From positions 2,314,501 to 2,378,500 of the forward strand of contig NZ_CP107996.1 in the NCBI RefSeq assembly GCF_036088315.1: DNA of 64,000 nt, given 5' to 3'. The notes under the pieces were generated by a model. The model was not told where the DNA came from. It did not search any database and saw nothing but the letters and a program-made list of their open reading frames with translations. Source of the DNA: Streptomyces sp. NBC_00344 (lineage in GTDB: Bacteria; Actinomycetota; Actinomycetes; Streptomycetales; Streptomycetaceae). Below, piece after piece: positions 49,112 through 57,087 of the stretch (its first letter is position 1; each line of letters starts with the position of its first letter). A program made the translations under genes and the position numbers.

Positions 49112-49864
49112 TCACCTCACCGGCAGGTGGTACGCGATCCGGTAGCGGTCGGCAGGAACCACGATGTCGGCGGTCTCCACGGCCCGCCCCGACGCGTAGT
49201 ACGTACGGGAGATGACCACCACCACATGACCGGGCACCCCACCGAGAGCGAGCAGCTCCTCCGCGAGTCCCGGACGCGCGCCGACCTCCTCCACCACGTT
49301 GTCGACCACGATGTCGATCGCGGCCATCCGCTCCACCACCCCGCAGCCACCGACCGGCCCCTCCTCAGGCAGCATCACCGGGGTGCGCCCGGTGATCTCC
49401 AGCGGCTCCCAGGAGGTCGAGAGCATCATGGCCTCGCCGGCGTCGCGGTAGATGTACCTGGTCCGCATCACCCGCGCCCCCTGGGGCACCGAGAGCCGCA
49501 GGGCGACATCCGTGTCCGCGGCGTCCTGCTCACTGCTGGACTCCCAGGTGCCCCGCACGCTCTCGTCGGCCTGCTCCTGACGGAAGGGCGTCGCCCCCTC
49601 GGCGAGGCGGTAGCCGGACCGGGCGATCCGGCGCGGGACCAGCCGCTCGCGGACATAGGTCCCCGATCCCGAGCGGCCCTCGACCAGACCTTCGGCCATC
49701 AGCACCTTGCGCGCTTCGAGGGCGACGGTGTCGGAGACCCCGTACTCCTCCCGGATGCGGGCCTGGGACGGCAGCCTGGTGTGCGGTGGCAGCGAACCGT
49801 CGGTGATCTTCTGCCGAAGATCGCTCGCGACGCGCAGATAGGCCGGCTGCTCACCGAAAGTCAC
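49112..49864 (-). CDS. GntR/HutC-family transcriptional regulator with UTRA domain
   Basis: A 250-residue regulator. The winged helix (about 8-75) reads AYLRVASDLRQKITDGSLPPHTRLPS...YGVSDTVALEARKVLMAEGLVEGRSGSGTYV. The UTRA effector-binding domain (about 95-245) ends YYASGRAVETADIVVPADRYRIAYHL. GGGGAG precedes GTG 49864; longer readings are rejected as they run upstream of the ribosome-binding site. It is divergent from the chitinase gene but is not DasR by sequence, so it need not control chitinase. Confidence 0.9.
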   Translation of the reverse strand: MTFGEQPAYLRVASDLRQKITDGSLPPHTRLPSQARIREEYGVSDTVALEARKVLMAEGLVEGRSGSGTYVRERLVPRRIARSGYRLAEGATPFRQEQADESVRGTWESSSEQDAADTDVALRLSVPQGARVMRTRYIYRDAGEAMMLSTSWEPLEITGRTPVMLPEEGPVGGCGVVERMAAIDIVVDNVVEEVGARPGLAEELLALGGVPGHVVVVISRTYYASGRAVETADIVVPADRYRIAYHLPVR

Positions 49865-50042
49865 TGGCCACTCCCCTATAGGTTGACAGACTGCAACAGC
49901 GTGGCAACCGTCGGTTGTCATTCGCAAGCAAAGGCCAGAGTTTCACTCGAAGTGATGAAGGTTCCGTCGAGCGGCGACAGAGCCCGGGCAGCCGGAGCCG
50001 ACACCCCGGCGGTCCACCCCGCCGCCAACTCCGGCGCTTTCC

Positions 50043-50072
50043 TTGACCATCTCTGGTCCAGACCAATACGTT
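50043..50072 (+). promoter_or_regulatory. Chitinase promoter with DasR-type operator
   Basis: TTGACC (50043-50048) and TACGTT (50067-50072) are 18 bases apart. The palindrome TGGTCCAGACCA (50054-50065) fills the spacer. This 12-base element is the known Streptomyces chitinase control element and the core of the DasR-responsive site, so GlcNAc-responsive repression is expected. Transcription would start about at the ATG (50080), making the mRNA leaderless. Confidence 0.8.
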
Positions 50073-50079
50073 CTGCTGC

Positions 50080-51435
50080 ATGCCTCGAATGCGTCGAAGA
50101 ACCATCGTCAGGACGGCAGTTGCCGCCTGCTCCTTCTCTCTTCTCGCCGTTCTCGCCCCCGCAGCCCAGGCCCACGGCGGTCACGACAGCCACGGCGGTC
50201 ACGCCGGCCCGGGCTCCGCCGCCTACAAGCGCGTCGGCTACTTCACCCAGTGGGGCGTCTACGGACGCAACTACCAGGTCAAGGACCTGGAGACGAGCGG
50301 CCAGGCCGGGAAACTCACCCACATCAACTACGCCTTCGGCAACATCGGCACCGACGGCAGATGCTTCACCGGCAACGTCCCCGGCGAAGCCGACGCCTGG
50401 GCGGACTACGTACGCCCGCTGGACGCGGCGGGCTCGGTGAACGGCACCGCCGACACCGCGGAGCAGCCCCTCGCGGGCAACTTCAACCAGCTGCGCGAGC
50501 TCAAGGCGGAGCACCCGGGCCTCAAGGTGATGATCTCGCTGGGCGGTTGGGGCTGGTCCGACAACTTCTCCGACGCGGCCCGCACGCCGGCCTCGCGCAA
50601 GGCCCTGGTCTCCTCCTGCCTCGACCTCTTCATCAAGGGCAACCTGCCGCTGGACAGCGGACGCGGCGGAGCAGGCGCGGCAGCGGGTCTCTTCGACGGC
50701 ATCGACATCGACTGGGAGTGGCCCGGCTCCCCCGGCGACACCGGCACCGCTTACCGCCCCGAGGACAAGAAGGACCTCACCGCTCTGGTGCACGAGTTCC
50801 GGACCCGGCTGGACGCGTACGGGAAGACGCGGCGCAAGCACTACGACCTCAGCGCCTTCGTCCCAACGGCCCCCGCCAAGATCGACGCGGGCTTCGAAGT
50901 GCCCAAGCTGATGCGGGACTTCGACTTCGTGAACCTCCAGGGCTACGACTTCCACGTCTCGGGCGAGACCACCACCGCCCAGCAGTCCGCTCTGTACGCA
51001 CGGGACGACTTCAGCGCCGACTCCACGGTGGACGCCTGGCTGAAGCGTGGTGCGCCCGCCCGCAAACTCGTGATGGGGATGCCCTTCTACGGGCAGGGCT
51101 GGACCGGAGTGACCGGCGGCGGCGACGGCATGGGGCAGCCGGTGACCGGCGGTCCCGCACCGGCGACCTGGGCGAACGGATCCGAGGACTACAAGGCGCT
51201 GAAGAAACTGGCCGACTCCGGCACGTACAAGCTCTACCGGGACAACCGGAACGGCAGCGCCTGGCTCTTCGACGGCACCACCCTGTGGACCTACGACGAT
51301 CCGCAGGTGCTGACGGCCAAGACCGGGTACATCCGCCATCGCGGCCTGGGCGGCGCGATGTTCTGGTCGCTGGACGGCGACACCGCGAACGGCGAGCTGA
51401 TGACCGCGGTCGACCGCGGGCTGAACCGGCGCTGA
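50080..51435 (+). CDS. Secreted GH18 chitinase
   Basis: A 451-residue secreted enzyme with a basic signal peptide (about 1-31, cut after AQA), a His/Gly-rich linker, and a GH18 catalytic domain. The domain starts YKRVGYFTQWGVYGRNYQ and carries the active-site DGIDIDWEWP, with Glu213 as acid and Asp209/Asp211 in support. The product-binding part includes LQGYDFHVSG and MGMPFYGQGWTGV. There is no chitin-binding domain. It degrades chitin to chito-oligomers. No ribosome-binding site precedes ATG 50080; a second ATG at 50089 is possible. Confidence 0.95.
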   Translation: MPRMRRRTIVRTAVAACSFSLLAVLAPAAQAHGGHDSHGGHAGPGSAAYKRVGYFTQWGVYGRNYQVKDLETSGQAGKLTHINYAFGNIGTDGRCFTGNVPGEADAWADYVRPLDAAGSVNGTADTAEQPLAGNFNQLRELKAEHPGLKVMISLGGWGWSDNFSDAARTPASRKALVSSCLDLFIKGNLPLDSGRGGAGAAAGLFDGIDIDWEWPGSPGDTGTAYRPEDKKDLTALVHEFRTRLDAYGKTRRKHYDLSAFVPTAPAKIDAGFEVPKLMRDFDFVNLQGYDFHVSGETTTAQQSALYARDDFSADSTVDAWLKRGAPARKLVMGMPFYGQGWTGVTGGGDGMGQPVTGGPAPATWANGSEDYKALKKLADSGTYKLYRDNRNGSAWLFDGTTLWTYDDPQVLTAKTGYIRHRGLGGAMFWSLDGDTANGELMTAVDRGLNRR

Positions 51436-51444
51436 CGGTGTGCG

Positions 51445-51475
51445 CGGCCGGCCCTCTCCGCGGAGCGGCCGGCCG
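51445..51475 (+). terminator. Chitinase terminator
   Basis: CGGCCGGCC and GGCCGGCCG arms with a 13-base loop, ten bases past the chitinase stop. Confidence 0.7.
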
Positions 51476-51558
51476 GGTCCGTGCGTGCGGTCAGCCACTT
51501 CGGGGACCTGCTCGCGCCCCTGCGCCCGAGTCCCCGCCGGCGGCTGCGGGCCCGCCGG

Positions 51559-51564
51559 TACGCT
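51559..51564 (+). promoter_or_regulatory. -10 element of a leaderless promoter
   Basis: TACGCT lies six bases upstream of GTG 51571, with no Shine-Dalgarno sequence between. Confidence 0.5.
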
Positions 51565-51570
51565 CCTCGG

Positions 51571-52668
51571 GTGACGACCCTGTACCGCTGTCCCGTGGAC
51601 TCCATCACCGCTCCCGTCGATCAGGCGCCCTGGTGCTGCCCCCGCTGCCGGGGCCCGTGGGACCTGGACTTCGATGCCGGCGCGGTCCAGCTCACCTCGC
51701 TGCCCGGACGGGTCAACTCACTCTGGCGCTACGCGGAGGCGCTCCCGCTGCGGGGCCCGGCAGCCGTCACCCTCGGCGAGGGCCGCACACCGCTCGTCCC
51801 CCTCAGCGACAACGTCTCCGCCAAGCTCGACTTCCTGATGCCGACGCTCTCCTTCAAGGACCGCGGCGCGGTGATGCTCGCGGAGCTGGCACGAAGGCTC
51901 GGCCCCCGCCGGGTCGTCGCCGACAGCAGCGGAAACGCGGGAACCGCGGTCGCGGCGTACTGCGCACGCGCCGGGCTGCCCTGCACGGTGTTCGTCCCCG
52001 CCTCGACGTCGGCCAAGAAGGTCGAGCAGATCAGGGCACACGGAGCGGAGCTGGTAGCGGTACCCGGCGACCGCGAGGCCACCGCCGCGGCCGCCCGCGC
52101 GGCAGCGGACGCACCCGGCACGTTCTACGCCTCACATGTCTTCAATCCGTACTTTCTCCACGGCACCAAAACCTATGTCTACGAACTCTGGGAGGACCTC
52201 GGCGGCCGGCTCCCGGAGGTGATCGTCGTCCCGGTGGGCAACGGCACTCTGCTGCTCGGCGCCTCACTGGCGATCGCCGAGCTCCACGCGGGCGGCCTGA
52301 TCAGCGAGCGGCCTGCGCTGTACGCGGTCCAGGCCGAAGCCGTCTCGCCGCTGGCCGACGCGTTCCGCGCCGGGGCGGACGACCTGCTGGGGGAGACCGC
52401 GATGGCGCCCACCCTTGCCGAGGGCATCGCCATTCCGCGCCCGCCGCGCGCCCGTCAGATCCTGGCGGCGGTACGGGACTCCGGCGGTACCTTTCTCACC
52501 GTGCCTGAGGACCGGATCCGGTCCGCGCAGCTGGATCTGGCAGCCCGCGGTCTGTTCGTCGAGTCGACCGGCGTGGCGTGCTGGGCAGCCGTCTCGGCGC
52601 AGCCGCTGGAGGGACGGAGTGCCGTGGTACCGCTGTGCGGTGCCGGGCTGAAAACGGGCCTCGCCTGA
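51571..52668 (+). CDS. Threonine synthase-like PLP-dependent enzyme
   Basis: A 365-residue fold type II PLP enzyme. The N-terminus is a Cys-rich ribbon (CPVDS and CCPRCRG). The active-site Lys is in LSFKDRGA, the phosphate-binding loop is SSGNAGTAVAAY, and GNGTLLLG is the second phosphate-binding loop. This layout is typical of threonine synthase and its relatives. It may have another role, since no threonine pathway genes adjoin. GTG 51571 is preferred to the ATG at 51481 because of the leaderless -10 and the fold edge. Confidence 0.8.
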   Translation: MTTLYRCPVDSITAPVDQAPWCCPRCRGPWDLDFDAGAVQLTSLPGRVNSLWRYAEALPLRGPAAVTLGEGRTPLVPLSDNVSAKLDFLMPTLSFKDRGAVMLAELARRLGPRRVVADSSGNAGTAVAAYCARAGLPCTVFVPASTSAKKVEQIRAHGAELVAVPGDREATAAAARAAADAPGTFYASHVFNPYFLHGTKTYVYELWEDLGGRLPEVIVVPVGNGTLLLGASLAIAELHAGGLISERPALYAVQAEAVSPLADAFRAGADDLLGETAMAPTLAEGIAIPRPPRARQILAAVRDSGGTFLTVPEDRIRSAQLDLAARGLFVESTGVACWAAVSAQPLEGRSAVVPLCGAGLKTGLA

Positions 52669-52674
52669 GACTTT

Positions 52675-52733
52675 CACTCGCCGGTTCCGCCACTCGCCGG
52701 TTCCGCACGGGGCCCCGCCGGCGCCGGCGGGGC
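52675..52733 (+). repeat. Tandem 16-base repeat followed by hairpin
   Basis: CACTCGCCGGTTCCGC occurs twice head to tail (52675-52690 and 52691-52706). It is followed by the palindrome GCCCCGCCGG-CG-CCGGCGGGGC (52712-52733), a likely terminator between the convergent PLP-enzyme and isochorismatase-like genes. Confidence 0.6.
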
Positions 52734-52815
52734 GAACTCCCTGTTCGGGAGAAGGGGCGGGGGACGGGCCCGCGCAACGGCCCGCCCCCGTCACGTCACG
52801 TCCGCTGGGTCTGCA

Positions 52816-53367
52816 TCAGCCCAGCAGCTTGATGATCGCGGCAGTGGTGTCCGTCTCCCCCAGCCGCGGGAAGATCCGCTCGACGGCGTTGCGATGGGTC
52901 TCCGTGTCGAGGTCGGTGACCGCGTCGGTGGCAACGGTGACGTGGTAGCCGCGCTCCTGCGCCGACCTGGCCGTGGCCTCGACACCGATCGCCGTGGCGA
53001 TGCCGCCCACGACCACCTGGGTGATACCCCGGCGGCGCAGCTGCATGTCGAGGTCGGTCCCGTAGAAGGCGCCCCAGGTCTGCTTGGTGACGACGATGTC
53101 GCTGTCCTGCCGGTTCAGCTCGGGAACCAGCTCCGCCCAGTCGGCCGGAGGCGTTCCCTGCCGGGCGGGAGCCTCGTTACGGCCGGGGGCGCCGCCCGTG
53201 ACGCGTACCAGAACGACCGGCAGGTCGTGCGCACGGAAGGCCTCGGCCAGCTCCGCGGCGCGCTCGATGACATCGGCGGCCGGATGCACGGTGGGCAGTC
53301 CGACGATGCCCTTCTGGAGGTCGACGAGGATCAGTGCGGTCTTCGGGTCAAGGGTGGTGGCGGTCAT
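52816..53367 (-). CDS. Isochorismatase-like hydrolase, Cys replaced by Gly
   Basis: A 183-residue alpha/beta hydrolase of the isochorismatase superfamily. Asp16 (LILVDLQKG) and Lys95 (VVTKQTWGAF) match two of the three catalytic residues. The third, a Cys in nicotinamidase-type members, is Gly128 in GGIATAIGVEATAR. True isochorismatases (vinyl-ether hydrolases such as EntB and PhzD) also have Gly here, so a non-amidase reaction is likely. It follows the MFS gene by nine bases in a marR-mfs operon. Confidence 0.88.
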   Translation of the reverse strand: MTATTLDPKTALILVDLQKGIVGLPTVHPAADVIERAAELAEAFRAHDLPVVLVRVTGGAPGRNEAPARQGTPPADWAELVPELNRQDSDIVVTKQTWGAFYGTDLDMQLRRRGITQVVVGGIATAIGVEATARSAQERGYHVTVATDAVTDLDTETHRNAVERIFPRLGETDTTAAIIKLLG

Positions 53368-53376
53368 GGAGGTTGC

Positions 53377-54780
53377 TCACTTTCGGTTGCGGGCGCGGAG
53401 TGCCCGGTCGGAGACGGTCAGTGCGATAAGCACCAGACCGAGGACTACGGAGACGGCGGCCATCAGATGCAGCCCGCCGTCATCGGCCCGCTGCCCGTAG
53501 GCGAGGCCGATCAGGCTGGAGGCCGTGATGGCCCCCAGGTACTGGGCGGTGCGCTGCAGCCCCGCCGCTGAACCGACCGCGTCGGCCGGGGCGTGCTGGT
53601 AGACGGCGGCCTGGTTGCTGGTGCCGATCAGCCCCTGAGGGATGCCGAAGCAGGCCCCGGCGAGGAGCAGTACGGCGAGCGGGGTGGCACCGGATGCGTA
53701 CAGCAGCAATGCGCTGCCCGCGGTCAGCAGGACGGCGGCGACGGAGAGCGGCGCGCGAATGCCCTTCGTGCGTGCCCCGAGCAGCGAACAGACCAGCGCG
53801 GTGACCGACATGGGCAGCATGAGGAGCCCGGTGTGGAGCGAGGAGAAGCCTCGCCCCTCCTCGAGCCACTGGGTGAAGCCGTACATCACGCAGTAGATGA
53901 CCAGATAGCTGAGGCCGTGCCGCAGATAGGTGCGGGCGAGTGCGTGGTTCCTGCCGAGCATCCGCAGATCTATGAAGGGCCGCGGGCAGCGCAGTTGCCA
54001 CCAGGTGAGGACGGCGCAGAGCGCGGCCACGGGAACCAGCAGCCACCACATCGGATGGGCGAGCCCCAGCAGGAAGAAGACCAGCGCGGTGAGTGCGCCG
54101 CTGAACAGCACGATCCCCAGCGGGTCGAGACCCGCCGGCTCCCGTTCGGCACCGGAACCGCTGTCATCCTTCGGGATCCACCGCATCGCGCAGCCGAACG
54201 CGATCAGCGCGAGCGGCACATTGACGGCGAAGATGCCCCGCCATCCCCAGGTGGCGACCAGCAGTCCGCCGAGAGTGGGGCCGACGGCCGCGCTGCCGAG
54301 CGCGGCGAAGGACAGCCGGCCCAGCACGGTACGGGGCGTGGGGGTGCCGAGCCTGTGCGACTCCGCGCGCAGTACGGCCATGGCGGCGGGATAGGCCGCG
54401 GACGTGCCGACTCCGAGCAACAGCCTGGAGGCGATCAGCCAGCCGAAGGAGGGCGCGAGGACACCTACAAGACCGGAAGCAGCGACGATCACCAGCCCGG
54501 CGATGAAGACCCTGCGCGGTCCTATGGAGTCCGCGAGGCGGCCGAGAACCGGCTGGGCGACAGCACTGGCGAGATAGAGGACGGAAACCAGCCAGACGGT
54601 CCTGGCCGCTCCGATCCCGAAGTCATGTCCGATCGCCACCAACGCGGTGGAGATCATCGTGGTGTTGAGCGGATTGAGCAGAGAACCGAGCAGCAGCGGC
54701 GCGGTCAGCCGTGCCCCGAACCCGGTTGCGGCGCCCTGAGTGGTGAGGGACCGCCGCTCCGCCCCGAGCGCTGTCCTCAC
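53377..54780 (-). CDS. MFS drug-efflux transporter (DHA2-like)
   Basis: A 467-residue transporter with 12-14 helices. Motif A is GRLADSIGPRRVF, motif C is RLLLGVGTSAAYPAAMAVL, and a central loop (PKDDSGSGAEREPAGLDPLG) divides the two halves. Such proteins export drugs or dyes by proton antiport. The GTG start at 54780 overlaps the marR stop codon (GTGA), so the two are coupled and the regulator probably senses the substrate. Confidence 0.9.
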   Translation of the reverse strand: MRTALGAERRSLTTQGAATGFGARLTAPLLLGSLLNPLNTTMISTALVAIGHDFGIGAARTVWLVSVLYLASAVAQPVLGRLADSIGPRRVFIAGLVIVAASGLVGVLAPSFGWLIASRLLLGVGTSAAYPAAMAVLRAESHRLGTPTPRTVLGRLSFAALGSAAVGPTLGGLLVATWGWRGIFAVNVPLALIAFGCAMRWIPKDDSGSGAEREPAGLDPLGIVLFSGALTALVFFLLGLAHPMWWLLVPVAALCAVLTWWQLRCPRPFIDLRMLGRNHALARTYLRHGLSYLVIYCVMYGFTQWLEEGRGFSSLHTGLLMLPMSVTALVCSLLGARTKGIRAPLSVAAVLLTAGSALLLYASGATPLAVLLLAGACFGIPQGLIGTSNQAAVYQHAPADAVGSAAGLQRTAQYLGAITASSLIGLAYGQRADDGGLHLMAAVSVVLGLVLIALTVSDRALRARNRK

Positions 54781-55220
54781 CGCTGAACCAGCCGTTCGAA
54801 CAGCGCGACGGCGTCGGCGAGCGTGCGCCGTTCGGCTTCGTCGAGCTCCTCGTCGATGGCACGGGTGAGCCAGCCCTCCTTGTCGGCACGTACGCCGGCG
54901 AGCGTGCTGCGGCCCAGGTCGGTGACCGACATGACGGACTGGCGGCCGTCGAGCGGATCGGGATGGCGCGCCACCAGACCCTGGCTCTCCAGCGCGGCGA
55001 CGGTCAGCCGCATCGACTGCGGACGCACCATCTCGGCGCGCGCCAGCGCGGCAGTGGTCGACGGGCCTTCCCGGTCCAGCAGGGAGAGCGCCGACCGCTG
55101 TGAATACGTCAGCTCAAGACCGGGCGACGCCATCCGCATCCGCCGGGCCACCCTGCCGAGGACAACGGACAGCTCGGCGGCGATCTGCTCGGGGGTGGGA
55201 TCCGATGACTGGGTGACCAT
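54777..55220 (-). CDS. MarR-family transcriptional regulator
   Basis: A 147-residue winged-helix repressor: LELTYSQRSALSLLDREGPSTTAALARAEMVRPQSMRLTVAALESQGLVARHPDPLDGRQSVMSVTDLG is the complete MarR core (shown here as one domain, about 38-105). The C-terminal helix (DEAERRTLADAVALFERLV) makes the dimer. TACCGT seven bases before ATG 55220 suggests a leaderless transcript. It probably represses its own operon. Confidence 0.92.
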   Translation of the reverse strand: MVTQSSDPTPEQIAAELSVVLGRVARRMRMASPGLELTYSQRSALSLLDREGPSTTAALARAEMVRPQSMRLTVAALESQGLVARHPDPLDGRQSVMSVTDLGRSTLAGVRADKEGWLTRAIDEELDEAERRTLADAVALFERLVQR

Positions 55221-55227
55221 GACACCA

Positions 55228-55260
55228 ACGGTACGAGGTCGACAGGTAACCTTGCAAGTT
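55228..55260 (-). promoter_or_regulatory. marR promoter with operator-like palindrome
   Basis: On the minus strand TTGCAA and TACCGT (55228-55233) stand 18 bases apart. The -35 lies within the palindrome CTTGCAAG (55251-55258), extended by partly matching flanks. Short TTGCAA-centred palindromes are common MarR sites, so the repressor would block polymerase directly. Confidence 0.55.
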
Positions 55261-55340
55261 TCGCTGCCCATCCATGAGCCAGAGGCGTATCGGAGCGAGC
55301 ACCCAGCGTGGCCTCCCGCAGACCGGGCATCCGTAGACCC

Positions 55341-55709
55341 ATGAGCACATCCACCGAAGCGCTCCTCGTTCTCGCCGCACTCGCCTTCCTCGCGACCCTG
55401 GTGCTGACGGTCGTCCTGGCGGTCCGCCTCTTCCGCGCCCGGCGGTATCTGCGGGAGGCCGGCATCCCGCTCTCGAACAAGTTCGCCTTCTGGGGTGCGC
55501 TGATCTACACCATCAGCCCGGTGGACCTGCTCCCCGACCCGGTCCTGCTGGACGACATCGGCGTGCTGCTGTTCGCGCTGCATTCCCTCGAGGGGGCGGC
55601 GAGGCGCGTGTCCGCACGGCACCCCGGGCACGCCGGGCTCGATGAACACCCCGGACTCCCTGGACAGCCGCCGGGGAAATTTGGCACGGTGGGGCCGCCG
55701 GCTCCGTAA
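55341..55709 (+). CDS. DUF1232 (YkvA-like) small membrane protein
   Basis: A 122-residue protein. An N-terminal helix (LLVLAALAFLATLVLTVVLAV) is followed by a DUF1232 unit: NKFAFWGALIYTISPVDLLPDPVLLDDIGVLLFAL (about 49-83). The tail is Pro/Gly-rich (QPPGKFGTVGPPAP). The function is unknown. ATG 55341 is chosen; an ATG at 55308 would add 11 residues before the helix. Confidence 0.8.
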   Translation: MSTSTEALLVLAALAFLATLVLTVVLAVRLFRARRYLREAGIPLSNKFAFWGALIYTISPVDLLPDPVLLDDIGVLLFALHSLEGAARRVSARHPGHAGLDEHPGLPGQPPGKFGTVGPPAP

Positions 55710-55782
55710 TCGAACGCGTGGCCGATCGCCAGTGGGGGTCGCCCGCCCTGCCGTCCGTCGGACTCACCCCGGAGGCGCCGCC

Positions 55783-55884
55783 TTCTACACGACCCAGAGC
55801 CCCTTCTCCGATCCCGGTGCCCTGGCTCCGCGCTACGCGGAACTGCCCGCCGATCCGCTCCGGCCGGCCCGCGTGGCACGTGCG
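55783..55884 (+). pseudogene. Truncated transglutaminase-like protein remnant
   Basis: A frame here reads FYTTQSPFSDPGALAPRYAELPADPLRPARVARA, the pattern of the N-terminus of Streptomyces transglutaminase-like proteins (Y-T-x-Q-S-x-x-S-D-P-G, then L-P-x-D). There is no start codon close by, and similarity stops at about 55884, where the oppositely directed XRE gene ends. I take it as a fragment left by a deletion or insertion. The family match is from memory of the pattern, not a search. Confidence 0.4.
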
Positions 55885-55885
55885 T

Positions 55886-56161
55886 TCACGCCGACATGGC
55901 GCGGTCGGCGCCGTCGGCATCCTCTGCGCAGGCTGTGGCCAGATCATCCAGTGACAGATCCAGCGCGTGGGCCAGGGCCGCCACGGTGAAGAAGGCCGGG
56001 GTCGGGGCCCGGCCGGTCTCGATCTTGCGGAGTGTCTCAGCGGATACACCGGCCGCTGCTGCCACGTCGACCATGCTGCGGTCGCCACGGGCCTGCCGGA
56101 GCAGGATCCCGAACCGTTCTCCGCGTTGCCGCTCTTGCGGGGTCAAGGGAACTCTCACCAT
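55886..56161 (-). CDS. XRE-family transcriptional regulator
   Basis: A 91-residue protein with one helix-turn-helix: GILLRQARGDRSMVDVAAAAGVSAETLRKIETGRAPTPAFFTVAALAHALDLSLDDLA (about 15-72). It is divergent from the methionine aminopeptidase gene over a near-perfect palindrome that it probably binds. ATG 56161 is preferred to longer readings, which would cross the palindrome. It may control both itself and the aminopeptidase gene. Confidence 0.85.
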   Translation of the reverse strand: MVRVPLTPQERQRGERFGILLRQARGDRSMVDVAAAAGVSAETLRKIETGRAPTPAFFTVAALAHALDLSLDDLATACAEDADGADRAMSA

Positions 56162-56168
56162 GCCCGTG

Positions 56169-56190
56169 ATACTAATACCGGTATAAGTAT
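56169..56190. promoter_or_regulatory. Near-perfect 22-base palindrome between XRE gene and map
   Basis: The left arm ATACTAATACC mirrors the right arm GGTATAAGTAT, with one mismatch per arm. It is AT-rich against a 70% GC background, lies eight bases from the XRE start codon and 34 bases before map, and likely overlaps both promoters. It is the obvious operator for the XRE protein. Confidence 0.7.
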
Positions 56191-56223
56191 TGGACAGCGT
56201 CGCATCGCAGGGAGTCACAGCAC

Positions 56224-56991
56224 ATGGTGGAGATCAAGACCGACACGGCACTGGAGACGATGCGCGAAGCCGGACGCGTCGTGGCCGAGGCCCTCGCAGC
56301 CGCCCGCCGATCGGCAGCTGTGGGGGTCCGCCTGCGCGAACTCGACGAAGCGGCCCGCACCGTCCTGACCAAGGCCGGGGCGCGCTCTCCGTTCCTGGGC
56401 TACCAGCCGTCCTTCGCCCCCTCTCCCTTCCCGGCGGTGATCTGCGCATCCGTCAACGACGCCCTCGTGCACGGCATCCCCGGCGACTACCGCCTGCGCG
56501 ACGGCGATCTGGTCAGCATCGACTGCGGAGCCGAACTCGACGGCTGGACAGGCGACGCCGCGATCAGCTTCACCGTCGGCACTCCCCGTCCCGCCGATCT
56601 GGAACTCATCGCCGCCACCCAGCAGGCCCTGGACGCCGGCATCGCCGCAGCCACCGTCGGCCACCGCATCGGAGACATCTCCCACGCCATCAACACCGTC
56701 GCGCGCACTGCCGACTGCGGCATGCCTGCCGACTTCGGCGGCCACGGCATCGGCCGCCGGATGCACGAGGACCCCCACGTCCCCAACCACGGACGACCCG
56801 GCCGCGGCTTCCCCCTGCGCCACGGCCTCACCCTCGCCATCGAACCCATGCTCATGGCCGGAGGACGCGACGACTACCGCACCGACCCCGATGGATGGAC
56901 CCTGCGCACGATCGACGGCAGCCGCGCCGCCCACATCGAACACACCATCGCCATCACTCAGGACGGCCCCCGCATCCTCACCCTGCTCTGA
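56224..56991 (+). CDS. map: Type I methionine aminopeptidase
   Basis: A 255-residue cytoplasmic enzyme that removes the initiator methionine. The two-metal site is complete: Asp100, Asp111, His174, Glu207 and Glu239, with His83 for substrate contact. No N-terminal zinc-finger extension is present. CAGGGAG precedes ATG 56224. Streptomyces chromosomes usually carry another map in the ribosomal protein region, so this is likely an accessory copy. It is paired with a divergent XRE gene. Confidence 0.92.
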   Translation: MVEIKTDTALETMREAGRVVAEALAAARRSAAVGVRLRELDEAARTVLTKAGARSPFLGYQPSFAPSPFPAVICASVNDALVHGIPGDYRLRDGDLVSIDCGAELDGWTGDAAISFTVGTPRPADLELIAATQQALDAGIAAATVGHRIGDISHAINTVARTADCGMPADFGGHGIGRRMHEDPHVPNHGRPGRGFPLRHGLTLAIEPMLMAGGRDDYRTDPDGWTLRTIDGSRAAHIEHTIAITQDGPRILTLL

Positions 56992-57087
56992 CCCTTCACC
57001 CGCTCTCGCGCGGCAGCGGACGACGCAGGCCACTGCCGGGAAGCCCGGCGAGAAGACCTGCGATCTCAGACTCCTGACGCGCGGAGG

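Noticed and set aside
49112..49864. Naming the GntR-family regulator DasR because it adjoins a chitinase with a DasR-type site
   Set aside because: Its DNA-binding and effector domains do not resemble the DasR sequence as I remember it; it is a different HutC-type protein.
55718..55954. 78-residue open frame across the remnant region
   Set aside because: It is Pro/Arg/Ser-rich, has no ribosome-binding site and overlaps the XRE gene; the transglutaminase-like frame explains the region better.
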